DNA of 64,000 bases from Stomoxys calcitrans (Eukaryota > Arthropoda > Insecta > Diptera > Muscidae), in contig NC_081552.1 of NCBI RefSeq assembly GCF_963082655.1, forward strand, positions 58,942,561-59,006,560. Reading direction: 5' to 3'. The notes under the pieces were generated by a model that made no database searches, was not told where the DNA came from, and saw nothing but the letters and a program-made list of their open reading frames with translations. Of this stretch, positions 58,411 to 64,000 are shown one piece after another. The position numbers were made by a program, and so were the translations under genes. Every line of letters starts with the position of its first letter. The stretch's first letter is position 1.

Positions 58411-59832
58411 TCTTATATACCCTCCACCATGGATCGCATTTGTCGAGTTCTTTTCCCGGCATCTCTTCTTAGGCAAAAAAAAGGATATAAGAAAAGATTT
58501 GCTCTGCTATTAGAGCGATATCAAGATATGGTCCAGTTTGGACCACAATTAAATTATATGTTGGAGACCTGTGTAAAATGTCAGCCAATTCGAATAAGAA
58601 TTGCGCCCTTTGTGGGCTCAAGCAGTAAAAGAGAGAAATCGATTTATATGGGAGTTGTATCGGCCTATAGACCAATTCATACCATAATAAACACATATGT
58701 TAATGGCCATGAGAGAATCCGTCGTACAAAATTTCAGGCAAATCGGATAATAATTGCGACATCTAGAGGCTCAAGTAGTCAAGATCCCAGATCGGTTTAT
58801 ATGGCAGCTATATCAGGTTATGAACCGACTTGTACTTTATTTAACATAGTTGTTGAAAGTAACAATAAAAAACATCTTGCGAAATTTCAGCCAAATCGGA
58901 TAGAAATTGAGCCCTCTAGAAGCTCAAGAAGTCAAGTCCCCAGATCTGTTTATATGACAGCTATATCAGGTTATAAACCGATTTGAACCATATTTGGCAC
59001 AGTTGTTAGATATCATAACTTAATACTACGTGCCAAAATTCATTCAAATTGGATAAGAATTGCGCCCTCTAGAGTCTCAAGAATTCAAGACCCAAGATCG
59101 GTTTATATGACAGCTATATAAGGTTATGGACCGATTTAAACCATACTTGGCACAGTTGTTGGATATCGTAACAAAACACGTCGTGCAAAATTCCATTCCA
59201 ATCGGATAAGAATTGCGCACTCTAGAGGCTCAAGAAGTCAAGACCCAAGATCGGTTTATATGGCAGCTATATCAGGTTATGAACCGATTTGAACCATACT
59301 TGGCACAGATGTTGGATATCACAAAAAAACACGTCGTGCAAAATTTAATTCCAATCGGTTAAAAATTGCGCACTCTAGAGGCTCAAGATGTCAAGACCCA
59401 AGATCGGTTTATATGGCAGCTATATCAGGTTATGAACCGATTTGAACCATACTTGGCACAGTTGTTGGATATCATAACAAAACACGTCGTGCAAAATTTC
59501 ATCCCAATCGGATAAGAATTGCGCACTCTAGAGGCTCAAGAAATCAAGACCCAAGATCGGTTTATATGGCAGCTATATCAAAACATGGACCGATATGGCC
59601 CATTTACAATACCAACCGACCTACACTTATAAGAAGTATTTGTGCAAAATTTCAAGCGGCTAGCTTTACTCCTTCGGAAGTTAGCGTGCTTTCGACAGAC
59701 AGACGGACGGACGGACAGACGGACGGACATGGCTAGATCGACATAAAATTTCACGACGATCAAGAATATATATACTTTATGGGGTCTCAGACGAATATTT
59801 CGAGTAGTTACAATCGGAATGACGAAATTAGT

Positions 59833-59860
59833 ATACCCCCCATCCTATGGTGGAGGGTAT
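59833..59860. other. Terminal hairpin of family A
   Basis: ATACCCCCCATCC followed by TATGGTGGAGGGTAT can form a near-complete hairpin at the extreme right end. The left end carries ATACCCTCCACCATGG about 45 bp in, which is complementary to the right arm, so the two ends also share an inverted repeat. A terminal hairpin is a known trait of Helitron-type elements. Confidence 0.7.
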
Positions 59861-59976
59861 AAAAACAATAAAAAGAATTTATTATCAATTTATTTGGTTT
59901 ATAAATATGTTATAGCATAATGCTTACTCATCAAAAGTGCAAAAAACTAGTTAGTCATGTGCGAATGAAAGAAAAA

Positions 59977-60814
59977 AACAAGTAAAAGCGTGCTAAGTTC
60001 GGCCGCGCGGAATCTTATAAACCCACCACCATGGATCGAATTTGTCGAGTTCTTTTCCCGGCATCTCCTCTTAGGCAAAAAAGGATATAAGAAACATGTA
60101 AAAGCGTACTAAGTTCGGCCGGGCCGAATATTACATACCCTCCACCATGGATCGCATTTGCCGAGTTCTTCTCCCGGCATCTCTTCTTAGGCAAAAAAGG
60201 ATATAAGAAAAGATTTGCTCTGCCATTATTATATTATTACATGTTGGAGACCTGTGTAAAATGTCAGCCAATTCGAATAAGAATTGCGTCCTTTATGGCT
60301 CAAGAAATAAAATAGAGAGATCGATTTATATGGGAGCTGTATCGGGCTATAGACCGATTTAGACCATAACAAACACGTATGTTGATGGTCATGAGAGAAT
60401 CCGTCGTACAAAATTTCATTCCAATCGGACAAGAATTGCACACTCTAGAGTCTCAAGAAGTCAAGACCCAAGATCGGTTTATATGACAGCTATATCAGGT
60501 TATGGAGCGATGTGATCCATACTTGGCACAGTTGATGAATATCATAACAAAACACGTCGTGCAAAATTTCATTCCAATCGGACAAGAATTGCGCACTCTA
60601 GAGGCTCAAGAAGTCAAGACCTAAGATCGGTTTATATAGCAGCTATATCAAAACATGGACCGATATAGCCCATTTACAATACCAACCGACCTACACTAAT
60701 AAGAAGTATTTATGCAAAATTTTCGACAGACAGACGGACGGAGGGACGGACAGGCGGATGGACATGGCAAGATCGACTTAAAATGTCATGACGATCAAGA
60801 ATATATATACTTTA
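59977..60814 (+). mobile_element. Family A element A25, right hairpin lost
   Basis: Two left ends (59977, and about 60093 with the variant ACATGTAAAAGCGTAC). A short core of two or three units, GACR tract with GAGG and GGCG interruptions, then the sequence stops at 'ATATATATACTTTA' where a family C start follows. Confidence 0.72.
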
Positions 60815-61002
60815 CTAGCTGACCCGGGCCCGATCCGCTGCGCCTTCTTTTACTTTATATGGAACAAAAGTTTCCTTGCAATATTTATTTTCGACAATTA
60901 AAGATCTTTTAGTGAAATACCATGCTAACTTGACTAACAGTTTTAGGTTTTAGGGTGGGGCAACCCCCTAGGTACCCAATCCGAAATTTGGATACCAAAT
61001 TT
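60815..61002 (+). mobile_element. Family C element C10, left segment
   Basis: CTAGCTGACCCGGGCCCGAT and the normal first ~115 bp, then a deletion to the 3' part ('GGTTTTAGGGTGGGGC'). B2 interrupts it at 61003; it resumes at 62337. Confidence 0.68.
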
Positions 61003-62336
61003 TTATGCCCACCACCGAAGGATTCCGACCCTATAAAGTATATATATTCTTGATCAGCGTAAAAATCTAAGACGATCTAGACATGTCCGTCCGTCTGTCT
61101 GTTGAAATCACGCTACAGTCTTTAAAAATAGAGATATTAAGCTGAAATTTTGCACAGATTGTCCATAAGCAGGTTAAGTTCGAAGATGGGCTATATCGGA
61201 CTATATCTTGATATAGTCCCCATATAGACCGATCCGCCGATTTAGGGTCTTAGGCCCATAAAAGCCACATTTGTTATCCGATTTTGATGAAATTTAAGAC
61301 AGTGAGTTGTGTTAGGCCCTTCGACATCCTTCGTCAATTTGGCTCAGATCGGTCCAGATTTGGATATAGCTGCCATATAGACCGATCCTCCGGTATAGGG
61401 TCTTAGGCCTACAAAAGCCACATTTATTATCCGATTTTGATGGAATTCGAGACAGTGAATTGTGTAAAGCCTATCAACATCCTTCGCTAATTTGACTCAG
61501 ATCGGTCCAGATTTGGATATAGCTGCCATATGGATCGATCCTCCGATGTATGGTGTAAGGCACATAAAAGCCACATTCATTATCCGATTTTGCTGAAATT
61601 TGGGACAGTGAGTTGTGTTAGACCCTTTGACATATTTCTTCAATTTGGTCCAGATCGGCTCAAATTTGGATATAGCTGCCATATAGACCGATTTCTTGAT
61701 TTATAGTTTAGGGCCCATAAAATGCTCATTTATTGTCCGATGTCGCCGAAATTTGGAACAGTGAGTTAAGTTAAGCCCCTTGACATACTTCTGCAATATC
61801 GCACAGATCGGTCCAGATTTGGATATAGCTGCCATATAAACCGATATCTAGGTTTTAGGTTTTGGGGCCATAAATGACGCATTTATTGTCCGATGTCGCT
61901 GAAATTTGAGACAGTGAGTTTAGTTAGGCTCTTCGACGTCCTTCTTCAATTTTGCCCAGATCGGTCCAGATTTGAATATAGCTGCCATATAGACCGATCT
62001 CTGGATTTAAGGTTTAGGGCCCATAAAAAAGGCATTTATTGTCCGATTTCGCCAAAATTTGGGACAGTGCTTTGTGTTAGGCTCTTCGACATGTTTATGC
62101 AACGTGGCCAAAATCGGTCCAGATTTGGATAAAGCTGCCATGTAGACCGATATCTCGATTTAAAGTCTTGGCCCCATAAAAGGCGCATTTACAATCCGAT
62201 TCCACTGAAATTTGACACAGTGACTTATGTTCGGCTTTTTTTCACCGAATTTTGATGAAAGGTGGTTTACATATATACCCGGGGTGGTGGGTATCCAAAA
62301 TTCGGTCCGGCCGAACTTAACGCCTTTCTACTTGTT
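61003..62336 (-). mobile_element. Family B element, near-complete (B2), nested in C10
   Basis: On the minus strand: left end ending CTTGTT at 62336, palindrome TTCGGCCGGACCGAA, box 'GGATACCCACCACCCCGGG', and a core of about seven units of roughly 150 bp. The right end has a GTCY tract at 61086-61101 and a deletion removing half the hairpin ('CCACCGAAGGATTCCGACC'). Its core is longer than that of B1. Confidence 0.76.
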
Positions 62337-62593
62337 ATTTTTAGCGTACTATATGGGATCACACAAGATTTCGTTTAAATCGCACCACCCATCTCCGAGA
62401 TCTGGGGTTTCTGAAAATTAGGGTAAGGGGGAGGGTCCGCCCCCCCTTCAGATATCAAAAATGTAGTACTCTATTTTCACCACGGAGTCCTTATGCACCA
62501 TCTGTGAAAATTTCAAGAAAATCGGTTCAGCCGTTTCTGAGTCTATAAGGAACACACAAACATACAAAAAACAAACAAACACAAATTGATTTT
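62337..62593 (+). mobile_element. Family C element C10, right segment
   Basis: 'AAATCGCACCACCCATCTCC', 'GGTTCAGCCGTTTCTGAG', ACAAAC-rich tail and 'AAATTGATTTTT', matching the 3' end of C2. A26 begins directly after it. Confidence 0.7.
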
Positions 62594-64000
62594 TATACCC
62601 TCCACCATAAGATGGGCGGTATACTAATTTCGTCATTCTGATTGTAACTACTCGAAATATTGGTCTGAGACCCCATAAAGTATATATATTCTTGATCGTC
62701 ATGAAATTTTATGTCGATCTAGCCATGTCCGTCCGTCCGTCCGTCTGTCTGTCGAAAGCACGCTAACTTCCGAAGGAGTAAAGCTAGCCGCTTGAAATTT
62801 TGCACAAATACTTTTTATTAGTGTAGGTCGGTTGGTATTGTAAATGGGCCATATCGGTCCATGTTTTGATATAGCTGCCATATAAACCGATCTTGGGTCT
62901 TGAATTCTTGAGCCTCTAGAGTGCGCAATTCTTATCCGATTGGGATGAAATTTTGCACGACGTGTTTTGTTATGATATCCAACAACTGTGCCAAGTATGG
63001 TTCAAATCGGTTCATAACCTGATATAGCTGCCATATAAACCGATCTAGGGTCTTGACTTCTTGAGGCTCTAGAGTGCGGAATTCTTATCCGATTGGGATG
63101 AAATTTTGCACTACGTGTTTTGTTATAATATCCAACAATTGTGCCAAGTATGGTTCAAATCGGTTCATAACCTGATATAGCTGCCATATAAACCGATCTT
63201 GGGTCTTGACTTCTTGAGCTTCTAGAGTGCGCAATTCTTATCCGATTTGAATGAAATTTTGCACGACGTGTTTCGTTATTATATCCAACAACTGTGCCAA
63301 GTATGGTTCAAATCGGTTCATAACCTGATATAGCTGCCATATAAACCGATCTTGGGTCTTGACTTCTTGAGCCTCTAGAGTGCGCAATTCTTATCCGATT
63401 GGAATGAAATTTTGCACGACGTGTTTTGTTATGATATCCAACAACTGTGCTAAGTATGGTTCAAATCGGTTCATAACCTGATATAGCTGCCATATAAACC
63501 GATCTTGGGTCTTGACTTCTTGAGCTTCTAGAGTGCGCTATTCTTATCCGATTGGAATGAAATTTTGCACTACGTGTTTCGTTATTATATCCAACAACTG
63601 TGCTAAGTATGGTTCAAATCGGTCCATAACCTGATATAGCTGCCATATAAACCGATCTTGGGTCTTGATTTCTTGAGCTTCTATAGTGCACAATTCTTAT
63701 CCGATTGGAATGAAATTTTGCACTACGTGTTTTGTTATAATATCCAACAATTGTGCCAAGTATGGTTCAAATCGGTTCATAACCTGATATAGCTGCCATA
63801 TAAACCGATCTTGGGTCTTGACTTCTTGAGCCTCTAGAGTGCGCAATTCTTATCCGATTGGAATGAAATTTTGCACGACGTGTTTCGTTATGATATCCAA
63901 CAACTGTGCCAAGTATTGTTCAAATCGGTTCATAACCTGATATAGCTGCTTTATAAACCGATCTTGGGTCTTGACTTCTTGAGTCTCTAGAGTGCGCAAT
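62594..64000 (-). mobile_element. Family A element A26, minus strand, runs off the window
   Basis: Hairpin, GTCY tract (62725-62754) and at least seven very regular 153 bp units continuing to the window edge. Its left end is outside the window. Units differ from each other by only a few bases, more uniform than most arrays here. Confidence 0.8.

Larger units (their letters stand above)
58375..59860 (+). mobile_element. Family A element A24, complete reference copy
   Basis: A clean full copy suitable as a reference: left end at 58375, palindrome at 58396-58410, ATACCC box at about 58419, left region with the A-run 'GGCAAAAAAAAGG' at 58473, core of eight units, GACR tract at 59695-59729, ATATATATAC block at about 59766 and terminal hairpin ending at 59860. 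It closely matches A1 in unit order. 59861-59976 is unclassified. Confidence 0.85.

Overview
This window is eukaryotic, AT-rich intergenic or heterochromatin-like DNA from a brachyceran fly. The repeat families suggest a muscid or related calyptrate (house fly or stable fly lineage), but the sequence alone does not settle the genus. I find no credible host gene, tRNA, rRNA or CRISPR array. Nearly all open reading frames are accidental readings through tandem repeats. The recognisable protein-coding remains belong to dead transposons.

The dominant component is a set of non-autonomous elements with one shared layout, called here families A, B, D and E. From left to right each has: an AACAAGTAAAAG-like end; a short subterminal palindrome (TTCGGCC-n-GGCCGAA in A and B); an ATACCC-CCACC box; a core of roughly 145-155 bp tandem repeats (153 bp in A); a GACR/GTCY microsatellite followed by CATGGCTAGATCGA-like and ATATATAC-TTTATGGGGTC-like blocks; and a terminal hairpin ending in GGGTAT. 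From recall this resembles the dipteran mini-me / DINE-1 group of Helentron-type elements. Family C is a different element of about 2.2 kb that begins CTAGCTGACCCGGGCCCG, has a core of about 125 bp degenerate repeats, and ends in an (ACAA)n-rich tail.

Layout: 1-6233 family C copies split by an A compound and carrying a truncated mariner; 6234-14160 A, B and D copies, a tRNA-derived SINE with a 15 bp target duplication, and a short palindrome; 14161-21369 a nest of family A elements inserted in one another; 21401-23465 truncated A copies; 23716-27345 a decayed LOA-like non-LTR retrotransposon (minus strand) inside a C element; 28985-30955 and 33880-34335 fragments of BEL/Pao LTR retrotransposon; 34674-41348 A, E and B elements including a 2,365 bp tandem duplication; 41513-41747 a mariner-derived MITE; 41750-44063 a C element in reverse; 44994-53519 family A copies including a 2,097 bp higher-order repeat with three right ends; 53520-64000 further nested A, B, C and D elements.

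The most informative result is that family A repeatedly inserts into its own family at two fixed A-runs. In several cases the flanks rejoin exactly into a sequence that exists uninterrupted elsewhere in the window. This shows the element ends and shows insertion with no target-site duplication. It also suggests how long arrays and higher-order repeats could grow from self-insertion.
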